Assembly (NCBI RefSeq): GCF_024195295.1
Contig: NZ_JAMFTH010000005.1
Location: 186,001 to 250,000, forward strand
Length of the DNA: 64,000 bases
DNA from: Gilvimarinus xylanilyticus
GTDB lineage: Bacteria > Pseudomonadota > Gammaproteobacteria > Pseudomonadales > Cellvibrionaceae
Direction: 5' to 3'
Below, one piece after another: positions 17,243-26,809 of the stretch. Both the position numbers and the translations under genes were made by a program. The notes under the pieces were generated by a model. That model saw only the letters and a program-made list of their open reading frames with translations. It did no database searches and had not been told where the DNA came from. How positions within the stretch are numbered: position 1 is the first letter of the stretch; every line of letters starts with the position of its first letter.

Positions 17243-17797
17243 TTACACCCGCAGTTTGCGGCGCAATACCGTCAGGCCTAAAGCCAAAGAACAGGCCAGA
17301 GAACCCAGTAATGCATAAAGGGTGACATTGGAGGCAGTGGAAGGCAGCGCGGTGTAGGCGGGCTCTTCTTCCATCATTTCCTGCTCCATTGGCATTTCAT
17401 CCACTGAGGCCACCAACGCGAAGCGATCGGTGGGGATGAACAGCTCCAGGGTTGAGCCCCGGGTCAAGGCGTGAATGCTGCGTTGACGACCATCGATATT
17501 AATTTGGAAGTCTTCGGGCAGGTTTTTGGTTTGGTAGGTGTCGCCGTAAGAACCATCTTGGTGTTTAAACTGCAAACGCGCCTGATCACCGGCAGAGCGG
17601 ACATATTTGGCATCCAGCTCCACGTATTCGCGGCCGTTCATTTCCACCACACCCTGACAAGCCTGGGCAATATTGGGGTACTCGTTAAGTACCGAGTCTT
17701 TCCATTGGATATCGGAACATTCCTTTGCCATTACCGATGAACTGGCAACCAAAGCAACGCCTAACACACTAGTTTTAACGCACGTAGAAAGCTTCAT
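17243..17797 (-). CDS. Exported sortase substrate with LPSTA sorting signal
   Basis: The 184-residue protein has a Sec signal peptide (MKLSTCVKTSVLGVALVASS, cleavage probably after VMA). A globular region of about 115 residues of no recognised family follows, then a Met/Glu-rich acidic linker (MPMEQEMMEEEPAY). The C-terminus has the three-part cell-wall sorting layout: LPSTA, then about 20 hydrophobic residues, then a basic RRKLRV tail. The ATG at 17797 is chosen because AAGGAA lies 7 nt upstream. The sortase gene ends 14 bp upstream, so this is a dedicated enzyme-substrate pair. Two cysteines (KEC and QAC) may form a disulfide. The attachment target in a Gram-negative envelope is unknown. 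Confidence 0.85.
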   Translation of the reverse strand: MKLSTCVKTSVLGVALVASSSVMAKECSDIQWKDSVLNEYPNIAQACQGVVEMNGREYVELDAKYVRSAGDQARLQFKHQDGSYGDTYQTKNLPEDFQINIDGRQRSIHALTRGSTLELFIPTDRFALVASVDEMPMEQEMMEEEPAYTALPSTASNVTLYALLGSLACSLALGLTVLRRKLRV

Positions 17798-17811
17798 AAC
17801 GATTTCCTTTT

Positions 17812-18501
17812 TCAATGAAGTGTTGCGGGTGAGTTTTCTGTGGCCGTGACGATAAATCGCTCCGGCGCACTTCCAACATGGTAGAACGGGTAGCAGGTGA
17901 TTAGAGTAATCTGATTGTGCGCTGTGGGCGCGAGAACACTCACATCACTGGGGTCAACAATTTGTAGCTCGGTAACCAGGTATTCTTTTTTGCCGCCTAA
18001 GGTCGTAACCGTAATGGCATCTCCCTTTTCAATATCTTTAAGTACTCGGAAAAAGCTATCGCGGTGCCCGGCGATGGCGGTATTACCACCACCGCTAAGA
18101 GGCGCTGTTCTATCCAGCCAACCCAGCCCCCGATTGAGGTTAAAGTCTGAGGGGCCGCTAAAAATAGGTGCGCTCAACCCCAGAGTATCGATGCTGAGCA
18201 CGCCAATGGTGTCGTTTTTGTCGGCGTCGATTTTATGAAACTCTTCAATTCGCGAAGCGCTCCACAGACTGGTGTCGATCTTATCGATGGAGGGGAGTTG
18301 GGAATCTTTGTCGAAGGCCGATGTTTCCAGAGTTGCGGCGTGGGCGCGGGCTAAAAAACGTTCGCTGTGTTGTTGCGCCATAGGGCCCTGGCGCAGCATC
18401 TGGGTCGCCCATACACTCAGCAAAACAACGCCTACGAGCCATAGGCTTAGCTCGATGCTGCGGTAAAGGGTGGAGCGGCTTAGCAAACGTTCAGTATCCA
18501 T
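17812..18501 (-). CDS. Class D-like sortase
   Basis: Sortases cleave an LPxT-type signal and join the protein to an amine acceptor through a thioester on cysteine. The 229-residue product has one N-terminal membrane anchor (about 17-36) and the sortase beta-barrel. It shows the catalytic His in AIAGHRDSFF, the catalytic Cys in TLITCYPF and the Arg in APERFIV; the TLxTCYPF pattern resembles class D. Sortases are rare in Gram-negative bacteria, and this one lacks the response regulator and kinase of the described marine-proteobacterial sortase locus. The only neighbour in the transcript is the LPSTA protein. Start ATG at 18501. Confidence 0.9.
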   Translation of the reverse strand: MDTERLLSRSTLYRSIELSLWLVGVVLLSVWATQMLRQGPMAQQHSERFLARAHAATLETSAFDKDSQLPSIDKIDTSLWSASRIEEFHKIDADKNDTIGVLSIDTLGLSAPIFSGPSDFNLNRGLGWLDRTAPLSGGGNTAIAGHRDSFFRVLKDIEKGDAITVTTLGGKKEYLVTELQIVDPSDVSVLAPTAHNQITLITCYPFYHVGSAPERFIVTATENSPATLH

Positions 18502-18528
18502 TGAATCTAAAGACTAGCAACTTAGCAG

Positions 18529-18556
18529 AATATTTACTCTAGCATAGAGATAACAA
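18529..18556 (-). promoter_or_regulatory. Candidate promoter of the sortase operon
   Basis: On the minus strand TTGTTA (18556-18551) and AATATT (18534-18529) are 16 bp apart, about 30 bp ahead of the sortase ATG. The 205-bp region between trkH and the sortase holds no gene and is AT-rich; it includes a run of eight T on the plus strand near 18600. Confidence 0.4.
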
Positions 18557-18706
18557 AAACGTATGAATCTTATAACCAGATATGGGGTCTGTAGCGCATT
18601 TTTTTTGTTTGTCTAAAAAGTGTGTAGAAACAGGCGCCGAATATTACAAAGAGGTAATAAAGCTAGTCGGTTTTAATGCAGTTTTAGATGGCAGGCGGCG
18701 GGCTAA

Positions 18707-20152
18707 TTAGCGCTTCCAGAAGGCCGAGCTAAACAGCACCAGCAGAGTGAAAACTTCTAAACGCCCCAGCAGCATGGCAAAACACAGTACCCACTTGGCG
18801 GGGCTGTTAATGTCGCCGTAGTGGGCGGCTACCTCACCCATACCGGGCCCTAGATTAGTAATGCAGGCACCCACGGCAGAAAAGGCGGTGCGCAAATCCA
18901 ACCCTGTGGCGATTAACACCAAAAACATCCCGGCAAAGGCAACCACATACATGGCAAAAAAGCCCCACACAGACTCGATGACTCGGTCGGGTACGGTAAT
19001 TTTTCCCACCTTCACCGCAATAATGGCGTTGGGGTGGATCAAACGATGAATTTCCCGTACCCCCTGTTTATAGAGCAAGAGCACCCGAATGGCCTTCATC
19101 CCGCCGCCTGTCGAGCTGGCACAGCCGCCCACAAAGGCAAAAATAAACAGCATGTAGGGTAAAAAGCTGGGAAAGCTGGAGTAGTTAGAGGCAAAGCCCG
19201 CCGTGGTCATGGTGGAGACAAAATTAAAGGTGCCCAGATAAAAGCTGTCGCTGAATGAATAGGCCTGCGAGCCAGCCAGATAGGCCACGGTCACCAACAC
19301 CCCGATCACAATCCAGGAGAGATAAAACTTAAGCTCGGCATCTTCGATATAGTGACGCAAGGATTTTTCCCGCCAGACAAAAAAGTGCAGGGCAAAGTTA
19401 GTGGCGGCGATCAGCATAAACACCGTGCATATCATCATAATCGCCGGGGATTGATAGTGCAGGATGCTGGCATCGTGGGTGGAGAAGCCGCCGTTGGCAA
19501 TGGTGGAAAAGGCGTGGCAAATGGCCTCGAACCAGTTCATACCGGCGACCTTGTAGGCAACAGCGCAGGCAACCGTAAACACCAGGTAGGTGGTAAACAG
19601 CGCCTTGGCGGTCTCGGTAATGCGCGGGGTTAGCTTGTTGTCCTTAACCGGCCCCGGCGCCTCGGCGCGGTACAGCTGCATTCCCCCGATGCCCAGCATG
19701 GGCAAAATGGCTACGGCGATGACAATAATCCCGATACCGCCAAACCACTGCAATTGTTGGCGGTAAAACAAAATAGAGGGGGGCAGGGTATCCAGCCCGG
19801 TAATTACCGTGGCCCCGGTGGTGGTTAGCCCTGAAATAGACTCAAAAATGGCATCGGTAATCGATAGGTCCAAGCCGTTGGAAAACAGCAGTGGCAGTGA
19901 ACCGAAAGTGCCCAGCACAAACCAGAAAAGCGCGGTGACCAAAAACCCATCGCGGGTGCGCAGATCGGCGCGGCTTTTATACACCGGCGCCCAGATGGCC
20001 AGCCCCGAACCAAAGGTGACCGCAAAGCCCCATAAAAAGGTCATGTAATTGTGGTCGTTAAACCACAAGCTGACGCTGATAGGCACCAGCAGGGTGAGGC
20101 TGAACATCATCAAAAGCACGCCCAGCACGCGGGCAATTACCGCAAAATGCAT
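18707..20152 (-). CDS. trkH: Trk system potassium transporter, membrane subunit
   Basis: TrkH forms the K+-conducting pore in the inner membrane and works with TrkA. The 481-residue protein has the expected multi-helix layout and four pore loops with selectivity-type glycines, for example GLTTTGATVI, TIANGGFSTHD, TMTTAGFASNY and TNLGPGMGEV. It lies 48 bp downstream of trkA on the same strand, giving an uptake module of the usual pseudomonad type. Confidence 0.95.
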   Translation of the reverse strand: MHFAVIARVLGVLLMMFSLTLLVPISVSLWFNDHNYMTFLWGFAVTFGSGLAIWAPVYKSRADLRTRDGFLVTALFWFVLGTFGSLPLLFSNGLDLSITDAIFESISGLTTTGATVITGLDTLPPSILFYRQQLQWFGGIGIIVIAVAILPMLGIGGMQLYRAEAPGPVKDNKLTPRITETAKALFTTYLVFTVACAVAYKVAGMNWFEAICHAFSTIANGGFSTHDASILHYQSPAIMMICTVFMLIAATNFALHFFVWREKSLRHYIEDAELKFYLSWIVIGVLVTVAYLAGSQAYSFSDSFYLGTFNFVSTMTTAGFASNYSSFPSFLPYMLFIFAFVGGCASSTGGGMKAIRVLLLYKQGVREIHRLIHPNAIIAVKVGKITVPDRVIESVWGFFAMYVVAFAGMFLVLIATGLDLRTAFSAVGACITNLGPGMGEVAAHYGDINSPAKWVLCFAMLLGRLEVFTLLVLFSSAFWKR

Positions 20153-20200
20153 ACAGTCTCCGCCCGGTAATGTGTGTCTTTGTGATTCATGGTGCAGGCC

Positions 20201-21586
20201 CTAGAAGAAGGTAAAACCAACCTGGAACAGCTTCTCGATATCGCGAATGTGTTTTTTGTTGAGCAGGAACACAATCACATGGTCGCCGGTTTCCACCACC
20301 ACATCGTCGTGGGCGATAATCACCTCGCTGCCTGTCTCACTCTCGCGCACGATGGCGCCGATGTTGGCGCCTTGGGGCAGGTCGATGTCCTCCAGTGCAC
20401 GGCCCACCACCTTGGACGAGTTTTTATCGCCGTGGGCAATCAGTTCAATCGCCTCGGCGGCGCCGCGCCGAAGTGAGTACACGCTAACCATATCGCCCCG
20501 GCGCACATGGGTAAGCAGGCTGCCGATGGTGGTGGTCTGCGGGGAAATGGCGATATCAATATCGCCCCCCTGTACCAAATCCACATAGGCGGGGTTGTTA
20601 ATCAGTGCCATTACCTTGCGCGCCCCCAGGCGTTTGGCCAGCATGGACGACATAATATTGGCCTCGTCGTCGTTGGTCAGGGCCAAAAACACATCCGTGT
20701 CTTCAATGTTCTCATCCGCCAGCAGGTCCTGATCCGAGGCGCTGCCCTGCAGCACAATGGCGCGCTCTAGGTGTTCGGCCAAGTGCTCGGCGCGCCTTTT
20801 GTTGTGCTCGATCACCCGCACGCTATAGCGGCCCTCGAGCTTGCGCGCCAGACGCATGCCGATATTGCCGCCGCCGGCGATGATAATCCGCTTGTAGGCG
20901 GTCTCCATGCGGCGAAGTTCACTGATAACGGCGCGGATATCGTTTTTACCGGCGAGAAAAAACACTTCGTCGTCCGCCTCAATCACGCTTGCGCCGGTGG
21001 GCATAATGGCTTGACCGCGGCGGTAAATAGCCGCCACCCGGGTGTCGACGGCGGGCATATGCTCGCGTAAAAAGCGCAGCTCTTGCCCCACCAGGGGGCC
21101 ACCGTGGTAGGCCTTTACCGCCACCAGTTGTACTTTGCCCTGGGCAAAATCCAGTACTTGCAGCGCGCCCGGCGTTTCGATGAGCCGGTGAATATAGTCA
21201 GAGACCAGCTGTTCGGGGCTGATGAGTACATCGATGGGGATGGATTCATCGGCAAACAGCTTGTTGTTGGTGAGATAGGCGGTGGCGCGCACCCGTGCGA
21301 TTTTGGTGGGAGTGCGGAATAAACTGTAGGCCACCTGGCAGGCAATCATGTTGGTTTCGTCGTTATTGGTCACCGCCACCAGCATATCGGCGTCTTCAAC
21401 GCCTGCCTGTACCAGCACATCCGGGTGCGATCCCGCGCCATTGACTACCCCAATATCCAGCCGATCGCGCAGCTCGCGCAGGCGCGAGTCGTCGGTGTCG
21501 ATAATGGTAATGTCATTGGATTCATCGGCGAGGTTTTCAGCCAGGCTGGCGCCCACTTGTCCTGCCCCCAGAATAATAATCTTCAT
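20201..21586 (-). CDS. trkA: Trk system potassium transporter, NAD-binding subunit
   Basis: TrkA is the cytoplasmic gating ring of the Trk system. The 461-residue protein holds two RCK modules. The first Rossmann fold starts [19 protein letters not shown] and the second at about 233 ([18 protein letters not shown]); each is followed by a TrkA-C domain (about 145-225 and 375-455). Length is normal. It follows rsmB by 74 bp, and trkH comes next, so potassium uptake is linked to a translation-related run (rsmB-fmt-def), an order common in gammaproteobacteria. Confidence 0.96.
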   Translation of the reverse strand: MKIIILGAGQVGASLAENLADESNDITIIDTDDSRLRELRDRLDIGVVNGAGSHPDVLVQAGVEDADMLVAVTNNDETNMIACQVAYSLFRTPTKIARVRATAYLTNNKLFADESIPIDVLISPEQLVSDYIHRLIETPGALQVLDFAQGKVQLVAVKAYHGGPLVGQELRFLREHMPAVDTRVAAIYRRGQAIMPTGASVIEADDEVFFLAGKNDIRAVISELRRMETAYKRIIIAGGGNIGMRLARKLEGRYSVRVIEHNKRRAEHLAEHLERAIVLQGSASDQDLLADENIEDTDVFLALTNDDEANIMSSMLAKRLGARKVMALINNPAYVDLVQGGDIDIAISPQTTTIGSLLTHVRRGDMVSVYSLRRGAAEAIELIAHGDKNSSKVVGRALEDIDLPQGANIGAIVRESETGSEVIIAHDDVVVETGDHVIVFLLNKKHIRDIEKLFQVGFTFF

Positions 21587-21660
21587 AACACGGCCGGGTT
21601 AGTCCTTAGGTTGGCCCGCTTTTGCGCGGGTCCGCGCACAAACTTTACCGCCTTTGGCGG

Positions 21661-22968
21661 TCATTTGGCTATTTTTCTGATTTTGGCGTAGTAAAAACCG
21701 TCATGCCCCTCGCGTTGTGGTAGCAGTTGGCGCCCCGCTGGTTGCGCGCTGCCCCAGGCCGCGTCAATGGGCAGCTCGACGGCGTTATCGGTGGTTTGCA
21801 AAAACCGCTCAACCTGCTCGCTGTTTTCCGCCGGTAGCGCCGAACAGGTGGCGTATAGCAAGATGCCCCCCGGCGCCAACAGCGGCCAAAGAGCCTTTAA
21901 CATCTGGCCCTGAAGCTCGGTTAAACGCTCGATATCGGCAGCGCTGCGCAATAGCTTAATATCGCTCTGGCGGCGAATGATGCCCGTGGCGGAGCAGGGC
22001 GCGTCCAGCAAAATGCGATCAAAAGGAGTGCCGTTCCACCAACTGGCCGGTTCGGTGGCATCGCCTGCGACCACCTTGGCCTGTACGTTTAAACGCGTCA
22101 GGTTTTCCTCAACCCGCGCTAGGCGTCGGGCTTCCAAATCCACGGCAACGACCTCCGCAAGCTCGGGTTCGCTCTGCAGTATATGGCCAGTCTTGCCCCC
22201 GGGGGCGGCGCAGGCGTCCAGCACTCGCTGGCCGGGGGCCAGCTCGAGCAGTGGGGCGGCAAATTGCGTGGCTTCGTCCTGCACGCTCACCTGTCCGCGG
22301 GCAAAACCCGGCAGACCCGTGGGGTCGCAAGGGGTTGTCAGGGTGAGGCCGCAGGGGCTCCATGGGGTGGCGGTAGCCTCAATGTCGGATTCAGCCAGAG
22401 ACTGCAAATAGGCCTCGCGGGTTTGGGTTCGAGTATTAAGGCGCAGCGTTAGCGGAGGATGGGCGTTATTGGCGGCAATAATGGTTTCTACGTCATCCGG
22501 CCACGCGGCGCGGTAGGCATTTAGCAGCCATTGGGGGTGGGCGCAGGTATATTCCTCGCTCTCTTTAAGGGAGTCGGTTAACGTTTGCTTTTCGCGCTGA
22601 TAGCGGCGCAGGGCACCGTTGATTAATCCGGTTGCCCAGGGCTTTTTAAGGGCTTTGGCGGCGCCGGCGGTTTCGCCAATGGCGGCGTGGTCGGGGATGC
22701 GGGTGTAGTCCAGCTGGTATAGGCCAAGCAGCAGCAGCGCCAGAACATCGCTGTCTTTATTGCGCAGGGGCTTTTCCAGTAGCAGCCCTACAATCGCATT
22801 GAGGCGTGGGTAGTAGCGCATGCTGCCATAGCACAGCTCGCGCATCAAAGCCTGGTCGGCCGGTGCCACCTTGTCCTGCCACTGGGGCAGGCTACTGGCC
22901 AGCGAGCCTTTGTGACGCAGCAACTCGGCCAGGACGCGGGCACAGGCGACGCGGGGCTTTAAACTCAC
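21661..22968 (-). CDS. rsmB: 16S rRNA (cytosine-967-C5)-methyltransferase
   Basis: RsmB methylates C967 of 16S rRNA using S-adenosylmethionine. The 435-residue protein has an N-terminal NusB-like RNA-binding domain (about 1-140) and a C-terminal methyltransferase. The latter shows SAM motif DACAAPGGKTGHIL, the motif IV cysteine in LDAPCSATG and the catalytic motif VI cysteine in LYATCS. Its start overlaps the fmt stop by four bases, so the two genes are coupled. A CCGCC-AAA-GGCGG mini-hairpin overlaps the stop but lacks a T run. Confidence 0.96.
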   Translation of the reverse strand: MSLKPRVACARVLAELLRHKGSLASSLPQWQDKVAPADQALMRELCYGSMRYYPRLNAIVGLLLEKPLRNKDSDVLALLLLGLYQLDYTRIPDHAAIGETAGAAKALKKPWATGLINGALRRYQREKQTLTDSLKESEEYTCAHPQWLLNAYRAAWPDDVETIIAANNAHPPLTLRLNTRTQTREAYLQSLAESDIEATATPWSPCGLTLTTPCDPTGLPGFARGQVSVQDEATQFAAPLLELAPGQRVLDACAAPGGKTGHILQSEPELAEVVAVDLEARRLARVEENLTRLNVQAKVVAGDATEPASWWNGTPFDRILLDAPCSATGIIRRQSDIKLLRSAADIERLTELQGQMLKALWPLLAPGGILLYATCSALPAENSEQVERFLQTTDNAVELPIDAAWGSAQPAGRQLLPQREGHDGFYYAKIRKIAK

Positions 22969-23930
22969 GCCTGGGGACCTGTAAAGCGCTCGCCAACGGT
23001 AAACAAATCGCGGTTGCCGCGCAGTAAATCTCCCACTGCCATGACCTTTTTACCCGGTAGTTGTAAGCGGCTGATGGCCAGTGCGCCCTGGCCGCAGGCC
23101 ACTATCAGGCGCTCGGGTTCGATGGCGACTATCTCTCCTGCCTCGCCCGCAGGGCCATCTACAGGCTCGGCTTGCCACAGCCGTATCGCGGCTTCGGGTG
23201 CTTGTGCGCGCCGGGTGAAGGCAACGGGGAAGGGGTTAAAGGCGCGGATTTTCCGATCTATATCGGTGACATTAGTGTGCCAATCAATCTGCGCCTCGGC
23301 TTTGCTGATTTTGGCGGCGTAGTTGGCCAGGTTGTCGTCTTGTACCTCGGGATTCGCTTTATTCCCGGCCAGCTGTTGCAAGGCCTCTAACAGTGCTGGG
23401 CCGCCCAACCCCATTAGGGTGTCGTGCAGGCTGCCGCCCGTATCCTGGGCGCCGATGGGGCAGCGCGCCTTGACCAGCATATCGCCGGTATCCAGGCCCA
23501 CATCCATCTGCATAATGGTAACCCCGGATTCCGTGTCGCCCGCCTCAATAGCCCGTTGGATGGGGGCGGCGCCGCGCCAGCGCGGCAGCAGTGAGGCGTG
23601 TACATTCACGCAGCCCAGACGCGGAGTGTCTAATACGGCTTTGGGCAACAGCAATCCGTAGGCGACCACCACCATTAAATCGGCTTGATGCGCGGCCAGC
23701 GCTTGCTGAGCATCTGAGTCTTTTAGCGACAGCGGCTGAAATACCGGTATTTCAGCCTCTTGCGCCAGAGTTTTAACCGGGCTGGGCTTTAGTTTTTTAC
23801 CGCGTCCGGCGGGGCGGTCGGGCTGGGTGTAACAGGCCACCACCTGGTGGGGGCTGTCCAGCAACACTTGCAAGTGGTGCGCGGCAAAATCGGGGGTACC
23901 GGCGAAAATGATTCGCAGTGGAGCAGTCAT
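22965..23930 (-). CDS. fmt: Methionyl-tRNA formyltransferase
   Basis: Fmt formylates initiator Met-tRNA using 10-formyl-tetrahydrofolate. The 321-residue product has the formyltransferase core with HASLLPRWRGAAPIQRAI (catalytic His and folate site) and DTGDML, and a C-terminal OB-like tRNA-binding domain. It is followed by rsmB with a 4-base overlap and preceded by def by 33 bp: the usual def-fmt-rsmB operon that makes and removes the formyl group. Confidence 0.97.
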   Translation of the reverse strand: MTAPLRIIFAGTPDFAAHHLQVLLDSPHQVVACYTQPDRPAGRGKKLKPSPVKTLAQEAEIPVFQPLSLKDSDAQQALAAHQADLMVVVAYGLLLPKAVLDTPRLGCVNVHASLLPRWRGAAPIQRAIEAGDTESGVTIMQMDVGLDTGDMLVKARCPIGAQDTGGSLHDTLMGLGGPALLEALQQLAGNKANPEVQDDNLANYAAKISKAEAQIDWHTNVTDIDRKIRAFNPFPVAFTRRAQAPEAAIRLWQAEPVDGPAGEAGEIVAIEPERLIVACGQGALAISRLQLPGKKVMAVGDLLRGNRDLFTVGERFTGPQA

Positions 23931-23963
23931 TGAGTCGTGTCCGGGCCTGACGGCGCCTGGGCG

Positions 23964-24470
23964 TTAGGCCTGGGCGCGGTGGAGTTTTTCGAGTTTTTTG
24001 CGAATACGCTGACGCTTCATCTGGGACAAATAATCGACAAACAGCTTGCCGTTTAAATGATCCAACTCGTGCTGAATACAGACGGCCAGCAGACCATCGG
24101 GCTCCAGGGTAAAGGGTTGGCCATCGCGATCGAGTGCTTCAACCCGAATTTGGGTGGGTCTGTCGACGCTCTCGTAAAAGCCGGGAACGGACAGGCAGCC
24201 CTCGTCATAGGGGGCTTCGTCTTCGCCCAGCACTGTGACCTCGGGGTTAATAAACACCCGGGGTTCGTTCTGATCTTCCGACAGGTCCATGACCACTATA
24301 CGGCGGTGTACGTTCACCTGGGTGGCCGCGAGGCCAATACCCGGGGCGGCGTACATAGTCTCGAACATATTGTCGATCAGTTCGCGAATGCTGTCGTCCA
24401 CGGTATCCACCGGCTTGGCGACGGTGCGCAGACGGGGGTCGGGAAACTCAAGAATTTCAAGTAAGGCCAT
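23964..24470 (-). CDS. def: Peptide deformylase
   Basis: Def removes the N-formyl group from nascent proteins, using a metal ion. The 168-residue product has all three motifs: GIGLAATQV (about 45-53), EGCLSVPG (about 89-96, with the Cys ligand) and QHELDHLNG (about 132-140, HExxH-type metal site). It heads the minus-strand run def-fmt-rsmB-trkA-trkH and is divergent from the LysM gene across 167 bp. Confidence 0.97.
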   Translation of the reverse strand: MALLEILEFPDPRLRTVAKPVDTVDDSIRELIDNMFETMYAAPGIGLAATQVNVHRRIVVMDLSEDQNEPRVFINPEVTVLGEDEAPYDEGCLSVPGFYESVDRPTQIRVEALDRDGQPFTLEPDGLLAVCIQHELDHLNGKLFVDYLSQMKRQRIRKKLEKLHRAQA

Positions 24471-24637
24471 AGGCTTTGTGACAAACTTCTAGTAAAAAGG
24501 TAACAAGCGCTGCTAACATGATGATCGTACAGGAATTAACCTGGGTGAACTCGCAGCCTCCCGGTCGCACAGAGCGATGGGTTGCGCTATTATAACGGCT
24601 AAACCGCTCAGGACCGAACAAAACAGGATCGGTTTCT

Positions 24638-25672
24638 ATGAAAAAAATGATTTTTGCTGTTCTGGCGCTGTCTGCCGCCAGTGTCTTTTCTTGGGCCGAT
24701 TCTTCGCCCATCAAGTCGGGTTCGCCAGACGAGTATGTGGTGGAAAAGGGGGATACGCTTTGGGATATTTCGGATATGTTTCTGGATGCTCCCTGGCAGT
24801 GGCCGGAAATTTGGCACGCTAACCCTGATATTGAAAACCCCCACCTAATTTTCCCCGGCGATGTCGTTCGTTTGGTCTACATTGACGGCGAGCCGCGTCT
24901 GACGGTCGATCGCACCGTGAAAATGGCGCCGGGCGATGCCAAGCTTGAGCCCCAGGTGCGTGTGCTGTCCGCTGAAGACGCGATTCCGGCGGTTTCACTG
25001 GACAAAATTGCCTCTTACCTGTCTCGCTCGCGTATTGTGACACCCGATGAGGTAGAGGGTGTGCCCTATATTCTGGCGGGCACCAAAAACCGGGTGATCA
25101 CCGGTAAGGGCGATACGGTTTACGCCCGCGGCGAAGTGCCCGACGGCACCAGCAACTATGACGTCTTCCGTCAGGGTGAGACCTTTATTGACGAAGAGTC
25201 CGACGAGTTTCTGGGCATTCACGCTATTGGTATTGGCGGTGTACGGGTCGATGACACCGAAGGGGATGTGATCCGTCTTGAGGTCACCCGCTCCGAGCAA
25301 GAGCTGCGTGCTGGCGATATCCTACTGCCCAATGCCGAGCGCGCGGTAGATTCCATCTTTTACCCCAGCGCGCCGGATTTTCCCATCGAAGCCAAAGTAC
25401 TGGCCGTTGAAGGCGGCGTTACCCAAATCGGTAAAATGGACGTGATGATCATCGATAAAGGGGATCGCGACGGCGTTCAAGTGGGCAATGTGTTTGAAGC
25501 CTTCGTTCAGGGCGAGACCATTCTGGATCGCGTCAGCGGCGATCGGGTCACCCTGATGGACGAGCGCGCTGGTTTGGTGATGGTGTTTCGCACCTTCGAC
25601 AAGCTAAGTTTTGCCCTGGTGATGGAAGCCACCCGCCCCATGGCGGTGGGCGACAAGCTCCGCAACCCCTAG
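24638..25672 (+). CDS. LysM-domain exported protein
   Basis: The 344-residue product has a Sec signal peptide (about 1-20) and one LysM domain (about 33-83, YVVEKGDTLWDISDMFL through FPGDVVRL), which binds the glycan strands of peptidoglycan. The rest (about 100-340) is beta-rich and not assigned to an enzyme. This gene between def and dprA is conserved in pseudomonads (the PA0020-type position). It is probably a cell-wall-associated protein of the periplasm. A TATTAT -10-like box lies about 45 bp upstream. Confidence 0.88.
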   Translation: MKKMIFAVLALSAASVFSWADSSPIKSGSPDEYVVEKGDTLWDISDMFLDAPWQWPEIWHANPDIENPHLIFPGDVVRLVYIDGEPRLTVDRTVKMAPGDAKLEPQVRVLSAEDAIPAVSLDKIASYLSRSRIVTPDEVEGVPYILAGTKNRVITGKGDTVYARGEVPDGTSNYDVFRQGETFIDEESDEFLGIHAIGIGGVRVDDTEGDVIRLEVTRSEQELRAGDILLPNAERAVDSIFYPSAPDFPIEAKVLAVEGGVTQIGKMDVMIIDKGDRDGVQVGNVFEAFVQGETILDRVSGDRVTLMDERAGLVMVFRTFDKLSFALVMEATRPMAVGDKLRNP

Positions 25673-25714
25673 TTATTCCTTATCTAGCCCAGGGAGGGGC
25701 GAGTTAAGACGATT

Positions 25715-26809
25715 ATGGATAATCTCACCTCTGCCCTCACGCTCGCCCGCATTGACGGTTTGGGCGCGGTCAAAATCAAACGTCTCTATTTGGCTTTTGG
25801 CTCTCTTCCCGCCGTCTTTAAAGCCTCCGCCGATCAGCTCGGCACCTCCCTTGAAGCCCGTCTGGTCAATCAAATTGACACACTACAAGACGACGAGCGG
25901 CACCCGATCCACCGGCTGGTAGCGCTGGATAAGCAGTGGCTGGCCGATAACCCCGAGGTTCGCATACTGAGCTTGGGCGATGCTGCTTACCCGCAGTTGC
26001 TCGCCGACACCCCGGCACCTCCGCCGGTGCTCTATGTGCGCGGCAATGCCGATGCCTTGGAATTACCCCAGTTGGCGATGGTGGGCAGCCGCAGCCCCAC
26101 GGCCGGGGGCGATAAGACTGCGTTTGAGTTCGCCCGCTATCTGGCGGCGGGCGGCTTTGCGATTACCAGCGGTCTGGCCCTGGGGGTGGATGCCAGCGCG
26201 CATCGCGGCGCCCTGCACGGCGGGGGTGTGACCATCGCGGTGATGGGCACTGGCATTGACCGGGTGTATCCCGCGCGTAACCGAGGCTTGGCCGATCAGA
26301 TTCTCGCCCAGGGCGGGGCGCTGGTTACCGAATTTGCGCCGGGCATTGCCTCGGATGCGGCAAACTTCCCCCGTCGCAACCGGGTGATTAGCGGCCTTAG
26401 CTTGGGAACCATGGTGGTTGAGGCGGCTATTAAGAGCGGCTCGCTGATCACCGCCAAATACGCCCTGGAGCACCAGCGCGAGGTTTTTGCCGTGCCCGGC
26501 TCTATTCACAACCCGCTCAGTCGCGGTTGTCACCAGCTGATCAAAAACGGCGCCAAGCTGGTGGAGTCCGCCGAAGATATAGTTTCGGAGCTGGAGGGTG
26601 GGCTGGCGTTTAAGCGCGGCCAAGTTCAATCACAACAACCGCGCCAACCCGAACACTGGCTGTTAACCCTGATGGGCTATGACCCGGTGAGCGTGGATCA
26701 GCTTTGTGATTTAAGCGGTAAAAGCGCCAGCGAACTGACCGCCACACTGCTCGATTTGGAGTTGGAGGGCAAGATCGCCCAGCGCGGCAGTTACTACACG
26801 CGTTTGTGA
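25715..26809 (+). CDS. dprA: DNA-processing protein DprA
   Basis: DprA loads RecA onto incoming single-stranded DNA during natural transformation. The 364-residue protein has an N-terminal SAM-like/helical region (1-60), a Rossmann-like DNA-processing fold (about 85-290, with MVGSRSPTAGG, SGLALGVDASAHRGAL and SLGTMVVEAAIKSGSLIT) and a C-terminal winged-helix domain (about 305-364). It follows the LysM gene by 42 bp. Its last 16 bp overlap the small membrane protein on the other strand. Confidence 0.96.
   Translation: MDNLTSALTLARIDGLGAVKIKRLYLAFGSLPAVFKASADQLGTSLEARLVNQIDTLQDDERHPIHRLVALDKQWLADNPEVRILSLGDAAYPQLLADTPAPPPVLYVRGNADALELPQLAMVGSRSPTAGGDKTAFEFARYLAAGGFAITSGLALGVDASAHRGALHGGGVTIAVMGTGIDRVYPARNRGLADQILAQGGALVTEFAPGIASDAANFPRRNRVISGLSLGTMVVEAAIKSGSLITAKYALEHQREVFAVPGSIHNPLSRGCHQLIKNGAKLVESAEDIVSELEGGLAFKRGQVQSQQPRQPEHWLLTLMGYDPVSVDQLCDLSGKSASELTATLLDLELEGKIAQRGSYYTRL

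Noticed and set aside
24531-24637. LexA, FNR or Fur box between def and the LysM gene
   Set aside because: No sequence close to the consensus of any of these was found.
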